From NCBI GenBank assembly GCA_947305805.1, contig CAMZEM010000008.1:1-37750 (forward strand): a stretch of 37,750 bases of DNA, given 5' to 3'. Made by a program: the position numbers and the translations under genes. This DNA is from an uncultured Clostridia bacterium (GTDB taxonomy: Bacteria > Bacillota > Clostridia > Oscillospirales > UBA644). Numbering within the stretch: the first letter of the stretch is position 1; each line of letters starts with the position of its first letter. Below the pieces are notes generated by a model. It saw only the letters and a program-made list of their open reading frames with translations. It was not told the DNA's origin and made no database searches. Positions 1 through 9,169 of the stretch are shown one piece after another.

Positions 1-1
1 G

Positions 2-2953
2 ATCCTTCGCTATGAACGCCCTGACGCAATAGTTCCGGGAATAGGCGGGCAGACAGGATTAAACCTTGCCGTTCTGCTTGAGAAAAAGGGCATACTTGCC
101 GAATGCCGCACCGAGCTTCTCGGCACGAAAAGCAGCTCCATTGAGCAGGCTGAGGACAGGGATCTTTTCAAGAATCTTTGCGAACGGATAGGTGAACCGG
201 TTCTTCCGTCGGGAGAGGCAGAATCTGTCGAAGAGGGAATATCTATAGCATCCCAAATAGGATATCCCGTGGTCCTGCGTCCCGCATTCACTCTGGGCGG
301 GACCGGAGGCGGATTTGCGGACAGTGAAAGCGAACTGATACCTCTTCTGAAGAACGGTCTCACTCTTTCACCCGTAAAACGGGTGCTGATAGAAAAAAGT
401 GTCAAGGGATACAAGGAGATTGAGTACGAAGTAATACGCGACAGCAACGATACCGCTATAACCGTATGCAACATGGAGAACATGGACCCGGTAGGTATAC
501 ACACGGGAGATTCTATAGTTGTATGCCCGTCCCAGACACTGACGAATAAGGAATACCAGATGCTCCGTGACAGCGCACTCAGGATAATACGCGCCCTGCG
601 CATAGAGGGCGGATGCAACGTTCAGTTCGCGCTTGATCCCGCTTCATTTTCATATTATCTAATAGAAGTCAATCCGAGAGTATCGCGCTCGTCGGCGCTG
701 GCATCAAAAGCGAGCGGATACCCGATTGCCCGAGTTTCGGCGAAGATCGGCGTAGGTATGACACTTGACGAAATACGTCTCGCCAACTCGCCTGCCTCGT
801 TCGAACCGTCTCTTGACTATGTTGTGACCAAGCTGCCGCGTTTTCCGTTCGACAAGTTTGCAGATGCGGACAACAGACTTTCAACGCAGATGAAAGCGAC
901 TGGAGAGACAATGAGCGTTGGAAGGACGTTCGAAGAAAGCCTTCTAAAGGGAATACGGTCGCTCGAAACAGGTGCCTTCCATCTCCATCTGCCTAAATTC
1001 GACAGAAAAAACAAAATAGAGCTCCTTGATTACATAAAGGACGGCACGGATGACAGAATATTTGCCATAGCACAGCTTTTCAGACTCTCGTGCAGAGCCG
1101 ACACCGTTGCCGCCGTAACGGGAATCGACCCGTTTTTTCTGAGAAAGATCAGAAACATAGTCGCGGAGGAGACAGTCGTCAGAACTGCGCCCGGTGACAT
1201 AAGAGTTCTCGCCGAAGCAAAGAGGATCGGGTTTTCCGACCGAGAGATAGCGCTTCTGTGGGGCACTTCGGAAAAGGACATATACAATCTGAGGATGAAA
1301 AACGGAATAACGCCCATATACAAGATGATCGATACCTGTGCGGCTGAATTCGACAGTTATATTCCGTATTTCTACTCCACATACGAAAGCGAGAACGAGT
1401 CTGTTGTTTCCGACAGAAAAAAACTGATTGTTCTCGGATCAGGACCGATACGGATCGGTCAGGGTGTAGAATTCGATTATTCCACCGTACACGCGGTAAG
1501 GACGATAAAGGAAGCCGGCTACGAAGCGATAATAATAAACAACAATCCCGAAACCGTTTCCACGGACTATACATGCTCAGACAAACTGTATTTTGAGCCC
1601 CTTTGCACAGAAGACGTGATGAATATAATAGACATGGAATCTCCCGAAGGTGTAATAGTCACTTTCGGCGGTCAGACGGCGATTAATCTGGCGGATTCTC
1701 TTCAGAAACACGGAGTCAGGATAGTAGGCACGGATTGCGAAGCGATTGCGCGCGCGGAGGACAGAGATCTTTTCGAAAATCTGCTGCTGTCTCTGTCGGT
1801 GCCTCAGCCGAAAGGCGTTGCCGTAACGAGTATAGAAGCAGGGATAAAGGCCGCGGAGGAGATCGGTTATCCAGTTCTCGTGCGTCCGAGCTTTGTGCTG
1901 GGAGGAAGGGCAATGCAGATAGTAGCCAAAGAAAAAGACATGCGCAGCTATCTGAAAACGGCAGTTGAGATAGACGAAAACAAGCCGGTTCTGGTTGACA
2001 AATACATACGCGGGAAAGAGGTAGAAGTCGATGCCGTATGCGACGGCAAATCCGTTTTCGTCCCGGGCATAATGGAGCTGGTTGAACGGACGGGGGTGCA
2101 TTCGGGTGACTCCATAAGCGTATACCCGCCCTACAGTCTGTCCGACAAAGTAAAGCAGACAATAATCGGATATACGGAGCGGCTCGGCAAAGGCATCGGA
2201 ATCGTCGGACTGTTCAACATCCAGTTCATAGTTGACAGAGACGACAATGTATATATTATAGAGGTTAATCCCCGCTCGTCGAGGACCGTTCCGTTTCTCT
2301 CCAAAGCCACAGGATACAGACTTGCGGATATAGGGACGAAGGTTATGCTCGGAATATCTCTGAAGGACCAGGGCATCACATGCCTTTATCCGGAAGAGAA
2401 GAAGCGGTTTTACATAAAAGTGCCCGCATTCTCATTTTCCAAGCTGCGCGGCATGGACGCGTATCTGTCACCGGAGATGAAATCAACGGGTGAGGCAATT
2501 GGATATGATAACAAACTTCACCGCGCGGCCTACAAGGCGTTCACCGCGGCGGGAATGAATCTTAAAAACTACGGCACGGTGCTGGTAAGCGTTGCAGACG
2601 AGGACAAGGAGGAGACAATCCCGCTGGTCCGCAGATTCTACAATATGGGTTTCAATATAGAGGCCACTACCCTGACGGGGCAGGTTCTCAAGGAAAACGG
2701 AATCCGCACCAGAATACGGCACAAACCGAGCGAAGGCAGCGAAGAGGTCCTTGATTCGATACGTTCGGGATACGTCAGCTACGTTATAAACACCCGCGCA
2801 ATTCTTTCGGGTGTGCATTACGGCGACGGGGTAGAGATACGCAGATGCGCCTCGCAAAACGGCGTTCCGATACTGACATCTCTCGATACGGTAAGAATGC
2901 TTCTGGACGTGCTGGAAGAAGTTACGATGAAAATATCAACGATAGACGCTTAA
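2..2953 (+). CDS. carB: Carbamoyl-phosphate synthase large subunit (5' end outside window)
   Basis: Open frame runs from base 2 (ILRYERPDAIVPGIGGQTGLNLA...) into the track ORF at 269; two ATP-grasp halves (GYPVVLRPAFTLGGTGGG; GYPVLVRPSFVLGGRAMQ), RSSRTVPFLSKATG, and C-terminal MGS-like domain. Confidence 0.97.
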   Translation: MLRYERPDAIVPGIGGQTGLNLAVLLEKKGILAECRTELLGTKSSSIEQAEDRDLFKNLCERIGEPVLPSGEAESVEEGISIASQIGYPVVLRPAFTLGGTGGGFADSESELIPLLKNGLTLSPVKRVLIEKSVKGYKEIEYEVIRDSNDTAITVCNMENMDPVGIHTGDSIVVCPSQTLTNKEYQMLRDSALRIIRALRIEGGCNVQFALDPASFSYYLIEVNPRVSRSSALASKASGYPIARVSAKIGVGMTLDEIRLANSPASFEPSLDYVVTKLPRFPFDKFADADNRLSTQMKATGETMSVGRTFEESLLKGIRSLETGAFHLHLPKFDRKNKIELLDYIKDGTDDRIFAIAQLFRLSCRADTVAAVTGIDPFFLRKIRNIVAEETVVRTAPGDIRVLAEAKRIGFSDREIALLWGTSEKDIYNLRMKNGITPIYKMIDTCAAEFDSYIPYFYSTYESENESVVSDRKKLIVLGSGPIRIGQGVEFDYSTVHAVRTIKEAGYEAIIINNNPETVSTDYTCSDKLYFEPLCTEDVMNIIDMESPEGVIVTFGGQTAINLADSLQKHGVRIVGTDCEAIARAEDRDLFENLLLSLSVPQPKGVAVTSIEAGIKAAEEIGYPVLVRPSFVLGGRAMQIVAKEKDMRSYLKTAVEIDENKPVLVDKYIRGKEVEVDAVCDGKSVFVPGIMELVERTGVHSGDSISVYPPYSLSDKVKQTIIGYTERLGKGIGIVGLFNIQFIVDRDDNVYIIEVNPRSSRTVPFLSKATGYRLADIGTKVMLGISLKDQGITCLYPEEKKRFYIKVPAFSFSKLRGMDAYLSPEMKSTGEAIGYDNKLHRAAYKAFTAAGMNLKNYGTVLVSVADEDKEETIPLVRRFYNMGFNIEATTLTGQVLKENGIRTRIRHKPSEGSEEVLDSIRSGYVSYVINTRAILSGVHYGDGVEIRRCASQNGVPILTSLDTVRMLLDVLEEVTMKISTIDA

Positions 2954-2968
2954 GGAGAGGGAATTGTC

Positions 2969-3763
2969 ATGAAATTCACAAAAATGAACGGCATCGGTAA
3001 CGACTATCTGTTTGTTTTCGGCAGTGTTCCCGACAATATACGAGATCTTTGCATAAAGCTCTCAGACAGAAATTTCGGAGCCGGTTCCGACGGGATGATA
3101 TACATATCTGATTCCGACAGGGCGGATTTCGGTATGAGGATATTCAACGCCGACGGAAGTGAGGCGGAAATGTGCGGCAACGGAATAAGATGCGTGGGCA
3201 AATACGTATATGATAAGGGATATACGGATAAAAGACATATCACCGTAGACACAAAGGCGGGCCTAAAAAAGCTTGACCTGTATGTTTCAGGCGGAAAGGT
3301 AAGACAGGTAAGCGTTGATATGGGCGAGGCAACCGTTTCGGACGACGTGTGTTTGAGCATAAACGGTTCGGACATGGAAATGACGCCCGTTTCGGTAGGC
3401 AATCCGCACGCGGTTATATTTGTAGACGATGCCGAAAATGCCCCTGTTGCAGAACTCGGAAGCAGGATTGAGCATGACGGGCATTTCCCGAACGGGACGA
3501 ACGTTGAATTCGCCCAAATCATCTCAGACAGCGAGATACGCATGCGCGTATGGGAACGGGGAAGCGGTATAACGAAGGCATGCGGGACCGGCGCATGCGC
3601 GACGGCTGCCGCAGCGGTGTCGAAAAGGTTCTGCACCATGGGAGAACCGATCTCCGTCAAACTTGACGGAGGCATACTGCAAATAACCGTCCTTCCCGGC
3701 AACAGAATAATTATGAGCGGTTCCGCAGAGACCGTTTACGAAGGAGAGACAGTGCAATGCTGA
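2969..3763 (+). CDS. dapF: Diaminopimelate epimerase
   Basis: MKFTKMNGIGNDYLF, NADGSEAEMCGNGIRC and GSGITKACGTGACATAAA motifs carrying the two catalytic Cys. Confidence 0.97.
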   Translation: MKFTKMNGIGNDYLFVFGSVPDNIRDLCIKLSDRNFGAGSDGMIYISDSDRADFGMRIFNADGSEAEMCGNGIRCVGKYVYDKGYTDKRHITVDTKAGLKKLDLYVSGGKVRQVSVDMGEATVSDDVCLSINGSDMEMTPVSVGNPHAVIFVDDAENAPVAELGSRIEHDGHFPNGTNVEFAQIISDSEIRMRVWERGSGITKACGTGACATAAAAVSKRFCTMGEPISVKLDGGILQITVLPGNRIIMSGSAETVYEGETVQC

Positions 3764-4944
3764 AACCAAATATGAACTACGGAGAGCTTAAAGACTCTTA
3801 TCTGTTTTTCAATATATCTCAGAAGATCAACAAATATCTCGAAGACAGACCCGCAGCGAAGCTTTACCGTATGGGGATCGGAGATGTTTCCCTTCCGCTG
3901 TGCGATGAGGTAATCAAAGCTCTGCATTCCGCCGTGGACGACCAGGCGGATCCCGAAAGGTTTCACGGATATATGCCGGAATGCGGTGCTCCGTTTCTCC
4001 GTCGGGCGATAGCAGATTATTACGCTAAAAGAGATGTTTTACTGTCGGATGACGAGGTGTTCGTTTCCAGCGGTGCCAGCGACGAGCTCGGAGATATTCT
4101 GGATCTTTTCGACAGAGCCTCCACCGCTCTCGTAATCGAGCCCGCCTACCCTGCTTATGTAGACGCCAATATAATGGCAGGAAGAAAGATATATCATCTG
4201 CCGTCCGGCGAGGAGAACGGTTTTCTGCCGGAGCCGGACGGGAAAGTGTGCGCGGATCTCATCTATATATGCTCTCCCAACAATCCCACGGGCGCCGTTT
4301 TCAACCGCGCAAAACTGAAAAAATGGGTTGATTACGCAAACAGGAACGCTTCCGTAATAATTTTTGACGCAGCATACGAAGCCTTTATTGAAGACAACAG
4401 TCTCCCTCACAGCATTTTTGAAATAAACGGAGCAAAAACATGCGCAATTGAGATATGCTCTCTCTCGAAAACAGCGGGATTCACCGGAACAAGGCTCGGC
4501 TATACCGTCATTCCAAAAGACCTTGAGCGCAACGGAATGTATCTGAACGACATGTGGGTCAGAAATCGCACAACGAAGACGAACGGCGTATCATATATAA
4601 TTCAGAAAGGCGGAGCCGCCGTCTTTACGGAGGAAGGACAGAAACAGATAAAAGCAAACATAGCATTCTATAAAGAAAATGCCAAGATTCTTATGCACAC
4701 TCTCGACAAACTCGGAATAAAATACTACGGCGGAAAAAACGCGCCGTATGTCTGGATGAAATGCCCCTACGGAATGAAGAGCTGGGAATTTTTCGACTGT
4801 CTTCTGAACAGTGTGCAGATTATCGGAACGCCGGGCTCCGGATTCGAAAGCTGCGGAGAAGGATATTTCAGATTTTCCTCGTTCGGCACGCGCGACGATA
4901 CTGTTGAGGCCGCCAGACGGATGATGAACTTTCTGAAGCAGTGA
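3757..4944 (+). CDS. dapL: LL-diaminopimelate aminotransferase
   Basis: PLP fold-I aminotransferase with SLSKTAGFTGTRLGYTVIP; overlaps dapF stop by 7 bp (ATGCTGA). Confidence 0.92.
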   Translation: MLKPNMNYGELKDSYLFFNISQKINKYLEDRPAAKLYRMGIGDVSLPLCDEVIKALHSAVDDQADPERFHGYMPECGAPFLRRAIADYYAKRDVLLSDDEVFVSSGASDELGDILDLFDRASTALVIEPAYPAYVDANIMAGRKIYHLPSGEENGFLPEPDGKVCADLIYICSPNNPTGAVFNRAKLKKWVDYANRNASVIIFDAAYEAFIEDNSLPHSIFEINGAKTCAIEICSLSKTAGFTGTRLGYTVIPKDLERNGMYLNDMWVRNRTTKTNGVSYIIQKGGAAVFTEEGQKQIKANIAFYKENAKILMHTLDKLGIKYYGGKNAPYVWMKCPYGMKSWEFFDCLLNSVQIIGTPGSGFESCGEGYFRFSSFGTRDDTVEAARRMMNFLKQ

Positions 4945-5090
4945 AAAACAGGCAGACCGATCAACAGTATTTACGGACAAGTAATAAAAGTATATATGAT
5001 CACCTTATATTGCTCAAAACGGCTGAAATATCAATTCCGATAATCGACGAATATAAACGATTTATCATTAAAAATGTGTGTATATACAAC

Positions 5091-5150
5091 AAAAAAACAT
5101 CCCCACTCTGATTTTGATACGGTGTATCAGTCAGGGTGGGATGTTTTGTT
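5091..5150. terminator. Hairpin flanked by A-tract and T-tract, probable bidirectional terminator
   Basis: AAACATCCCCACTCTGA...gatac ggt gtatc...TCAGGGTGGGATGTTT; imperfect long stem followed by T-rich tail. Confidence 0.6.
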
Positions 5151-5239
5151 ATTATATATCTGTTCTTAACAGAAGTTATCTTGAGACTATTTAATTGAAT
5201 CAATACGGAATACACAACAGAATTGAATATTACAGATGA

Positions 5240-5839
5240 TCATTCTTTCTGATTTATGGTATCTCGCCATGAACCTGTTTTTTTGATGTGATTGGTTGGT
5301 TGTTCCGCGGATTCCGTTGCTTCGGCATCAACCTTACGCGCTTCGCGAATTCGTTTTGCATCTTTTGCGCCGAAGCACGCACCGAAAAACATTACAGCTG
5401 CAATAATCGGAGTATCAATCAACATAGCTATATATGTACCGATAATCTCAGGCAAATTCAGATATAAATAAAACAGCTGATATGGGAAGATGTAATAGTA
5501 ATTGAGTATTGCCGCAGCAAAATTTACAACAGGAATGGGAATAAGTATCGAAGCAAACGCCAGGTTTACGCAGGCACCAATAATAACGCAAATCAAATAC
5601 TTCTTTTTGTCAAATTGATCCTCAAGGCCTAAACTGTATCCGTAACGGTCAGAAAGCTTCCATAAAAAGATCATACACGCTGCGAACAATCCACCATAAT
5701 ATATAATGCCGAGAATGACTTCTCCGATAATTCCCAAGGGCATGGCAAACATAATTCCCACATATGTGAAAGCAAATGCAACAACGCCTATTAGCCAAAT
5801 ATTAAATATCACTTTGCATGTAACTTTAAAATAATTCAT
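5240..5839 (-). CDS. Hypothetical multi-pass membrane protein
   Basis: 199 aa ORF with several hydrophobic segments; no recognised family. Confidence 0.7.
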   Translation of the reverse strand: MNYFKVTCKVIFNIWLIGVVAFAFTYVGIMFAMPLGIIGEVILGIIYYGGLFAACMIFLWKLSDRYGYSLGLEDQFDKKKYLICVIIGACVNLAFASILIPIPVVNFAAAILNYYYIFPYQLFYLYLNLPEIIGTYIAMLIDTPIIAAVMFFGACFGAKDAKRIREARKVDAEATESAEQPTNHIKKTGSWRDTINQKE

Positions 5840-5932
5840 TTTTATATCCTTCAGTTGGTAATTAGATAATAGTGAAATGTAATTATATTGATAATATAAA
5901 CGATCGTTCTATAAAAGATAGTTTAAATCCTT

Positions 5933-6493
5933 TTATTGTTTCAATTCAGCATCGTTATTCAATAGTTTCAAAAAAAAGGTTGAATCAGAAATGTAAAAAT
6001 TCTCTATAAATTCACCATTCCCTGTTTCAACTTCCCATTTGTGAGAATACTGATACGGTATGTTTATACATACCGGTGCAGGAACCATAAGTAGAATAGG
6101 AATTATCGGCTTTTCATGCGCTGTGCTCGGTAATGAATCTATTCCATATGAAAAATCAAGGTTTGATACGTCAATATTGTAAAATGCTTTATATGGTATT
6201 AATCGCCTTGCACCAATATGCCTAATCTGTGCTGTTCCTCTTCCATCAAAAAAAAGCATATACTTATAAAATCTACATAACTGGATAACAGAATAAATCC
6301 TATCCTGTGTCTCAACATAAAATGATGTTCTTTTATAGGATCTGAAAAATAAACTACCATATTTATTGTATTTTTTACGTTTCAATTTTACGATTAATAA
6401 AACCACAAAGGCTAATCGCTTACTTATATATTTAAATGTCGGAATAAACAATATAAGAAAAAAGATAATTATTATAATTTTATATATTTCCAT
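5933..6493 (-). CDS. Hypothetical protein with N-terminal membrane anchor
   Basis: Track ORF starts at 6517; start MEIYKII at 6493 preferred because an AGGA-like RBS precedes it; hydrophobic N-terminus. Confidence 0.6.
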   Translation of the reverse strand: MEIYKIIIIIFFLILFIPTFKYISKRLAFVVLLIVKLKRKKYNKYGSLFFRSYKRTSFYVETQDRIYSVIQLCRFYKYMLFFDGRGTAQIRHIGARRLIPYKAFYNIDVSNLDFSYGIDSLPSTAHEKPIIPILLMVPAPVCINIPYQYSHKWEVETGNGEFIENFYISDSTFFLKLLNNDAELKQ

Positions 6494-6741
6494 GTTACAT
6501 CCTGACTCTACCCACATTTGGAGTAATAAGAGATTTTAGTGTACGGGATTTTTATAATGTTAGTTTGCCACTATATAGCACAGAGTAACTTATCTGCCTA
6601 ACATACGAGATACTGTTCCTTTCAAACTCGATAACCCTGATCACACTGAAGATACTGTCTCAGGTTACATTTCCCGACTTTTGAAAAATATTACGGTTCC
6701 ATACCCGAATTCATGATTATTTATAGACTTGAAAAATCATT

Positions 6742-8550
6742 TTATTCATTTGGGACTTTTACATAAAATTCTGCTTGTTTATCAAACATTTCCTTATACT
6801 TTCCACCTTGAGAATAAAGCTCTGTATGTGTCCCATATTCTATAACCTGTCCGTCATCAAACACTGCAACCTTGTCCGCTAATTGGACCGCAGAAAGACG
6901 ATGAGTAATCACAACCGCACACTTATCTTTAACCATATCATGAAACTGTGTATACATTTCATATTCAGCATTTGGATCAAGCGCAGCAGTCGGCTCATCA
7001 AGCAAAAAAATATTCCTTTCGTGGTATAATGCTCTTGCAATAGCTATACGCTGTCCTTCTCCACCTGATGGCTCGAAGCCTTCCGGGTCTATTCCTTTAC
7101 CAACCTGTGTATCAAGCCCTTTAGACAATTTTTTAACAAGAGAAGCAATCCTACTTTTTTCACACACTTCGGTCATTTTTTCTTCGTCTTCATCACACGA
7201 AAGTTTTATATTTTCTTACAATGATAATGGGAAGAGAATTTAATCTTGGAATATAGGCGAAAACAGTTTTTGATATTCATACTGATTAAAATCATTGATA
7301 TTGATTCCGTCCAAAAGTATCTCACCTTCTGAAGGATAATACAGTCTTGTCAACAGTTTGATAAATGTTGATTTTCCTGCACCATTTTCACCAACAATAC
7401 AAAGCTTTTCGTTCATGAGTATCTTAATGTTTAAGTCTTTAATTACATCCCTTTCACTACCAGGATATCTGAAACATACTCCCTTGAATTCAATAACAGA
7501 ATCTTCATTCAAGACAGGAACAGTATTTGTTTTGTTCTTTTGCTTTTTAGGAATATTAATAAACTCATAATAATCTTGGACATCAAGACTTTTGAGAGAC
7601 ATATTTAAGTAGCTTTCAATAATACTATTTAACGAAGATGAAAGCTGGTTTACCGTATTCATATATATCGTCAGTCCACCAACTGTTAACCCTCTATTGA
7701 TTACTTGATAAATCAGATAAATATACAATAGCAATAATTGAATTGAACTTGTCAATGTTGTTGCAGTTTTTGAAATATAAGATTTTTTGCTTGCTTTGTA
7801 ATCAAGTTTATCGTGCTCAATTTGACCATCCGTATATTTTTTAATAAAGAAATGCTTTAGTCCAAACAAGCGAATATCCTTTGCCCATTTAAATGACTCC
7901 ATGACATACATTATATAATCTTTGTAATCATCACATTTATCCTTTTCTTTGCTTAGAAGGTAATTGCTATAATTCACTTTTTTGTTTACTACAAAGTTTA
8001 TAATAACGCTACACAGCACCATAAAAATGATAAGTGGATTTAATTTAATAATAACGGATAACATTGCCAAAATACGCAGAAAAGCAGTAAAAAATCCTTC
8101 CAATATGTCAATAAATCCAAATGAATAAGATACTACACTCTGGGCTCTTCGTCTCAATCTTTGTGTTTCAGGAGATTCAATCGTTTCGTAGTCCATATCA
8201 AGTAGATAATCATAAAATCGCACTTGATATTTTATTTGTGCTTGATTACTTATTTTAAGCAAATAAAGATTTACATATTTGTCTATAAAGTAACTTACAA
8301 TTGGCGTAACCGCTAATACACAAATCAGCAAGATCAATCTTCCTGTTCTCTGGTTTGAAATCAATTCATCGATTATGAGACCGGGTATGAAAACACTCAC
8401 AAGTGAGACAAGAGTGTTGAAAACTGAGAGTGCCATTTTGATCAGTGTGTAGAGTACACCAATCTTTTCCTTTAGCACAAACTGAAGCATGAGTTTATTT
8501 GTTTGTATTACCTTCGCAAACGTTTGTTCACGTTTTTTTAGATTTTCCAC
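6742..8550 (-). pseudogene. ABC exporter (fused permease/ATPase) disrupted by two in-frame TAA codons
   Basis: 7240..8550 encodes the TMD and Walker A (GENGAGKST) up to the Q-loop (SPIFQD); the same frame continues *ILFPLSL*ENIKLSCDEDEEKM into 6742..7176, which carries SGGEGQRIAIARAL, LLDEPTAALD and the H-loop. Confidence 0.85.
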
Positions 8551-8595
8551 ATAACTCTCCTTGAATATTAATATCTAATAATAAAATATAAAATG

Positions 8596-8727
8596 TTAGT
8601 ATTTACAAAGTACAAGATGCCTGTCATCCAATTCTCCGTTTTCGTCTATATATCCCGTGTCTGCTGTTCTGTGCCACTCTTCAACTGGGATTTCTCTGTT
8701 TGTATATCCGCTAAACCTTTTACTTTA
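8596..8727 (-). pseudogene. Remnant of an adenylate-forming enzyme (AMP-binding/adenylation domain)
   Basis: Minus-strand translation ...SGYTNREIPVEEWHRTADTGYIDENGELDDRHLVLCKY*, resembling the GY.N...WHRTGDIGYIDEDGEL hinge motif; no intact enzyme around it. Confidence 0.6.
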
Positions 8728-8731
8728 TACC

Positions 8732-8760
8732 ATTGTATCATGTTACTCTTTATTTGTCAA
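8732..8760 (-). promoter_or_regulatory. Sigma-70-type promoter
   Basis: TTGACA - 17 bp - TACAAT on minus strand, reading toward the adenylation remnant and ABC gene. Confidence 0.6.
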
Positions 8761-8851
8761 CAGAAAATATGTCAACAGAAAATTGAAATATTTAAAATTT
8801 GAATGTAGTAACTTGCCAAAGTAAATTCCGTTTCTATGGTGTTTGAAATGT

Positions 8852-8880
8852 TTGACAAATTACTTATCGTTACGTATAAT
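8852..8880 (+). promoter_or_regulatory. Consensus sigma-70-type promoter
   Basis: TTGACA - 17 bp - TATAAT. Confidence 0.6.
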
Positions 8881-9066
8881 GCGTTTGTGACAACAGGCAA
8901 AACACTAATGATAGCAGGCTTAATTCGGAAGGGAGATGATAAGATTATGATTGAAATGAAAGAACGATAGAATGTTACTCGTAAGTTACTTAAAGAAAAA
9001 TAATCAGAAAAACTCGTTATTTACCGGAACTTCATCAGTGCGGAGAATGTCCCGAGAAAACAAGCA

Positions 9067-9108
9067 AAATCGGCATAGCTTACGGTGTTGTAAACCATGC
9101 CGATTCCT
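9067..9108 (-). terminator. Probable terminator of the VWA gene
   Basis: AATCGGCAT...ATGCCGATT inverted repeat, followed on the minus strand by TTTTGCTTGTTTTCT. Confidence 0.5.
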
Positions 9109-9169
9109 ATTTACCCGAAAATATCCTTATGTGTGTGGGCTTTCATTCTCTCTTTTGTTTTTTTAATGT

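Noticed and set aside
3004-3702. 232-aa minus ORF antisense to dapF
   Set aside because: Antisense shadow; dapF motifs are unambiguous.
6742-8550. Alternative genetic code (TAA reassigned) as the reason for the in-frame stops
   Set aside because: Many intact genes in the window (carB, both feoA, feoB) end with TAA at the expected length.
7240-8550. Programmed frameshift in the ABC gene
   Set aside because: The two ORFs are in the same frame; the break is two nonsense codons, not a frame change.
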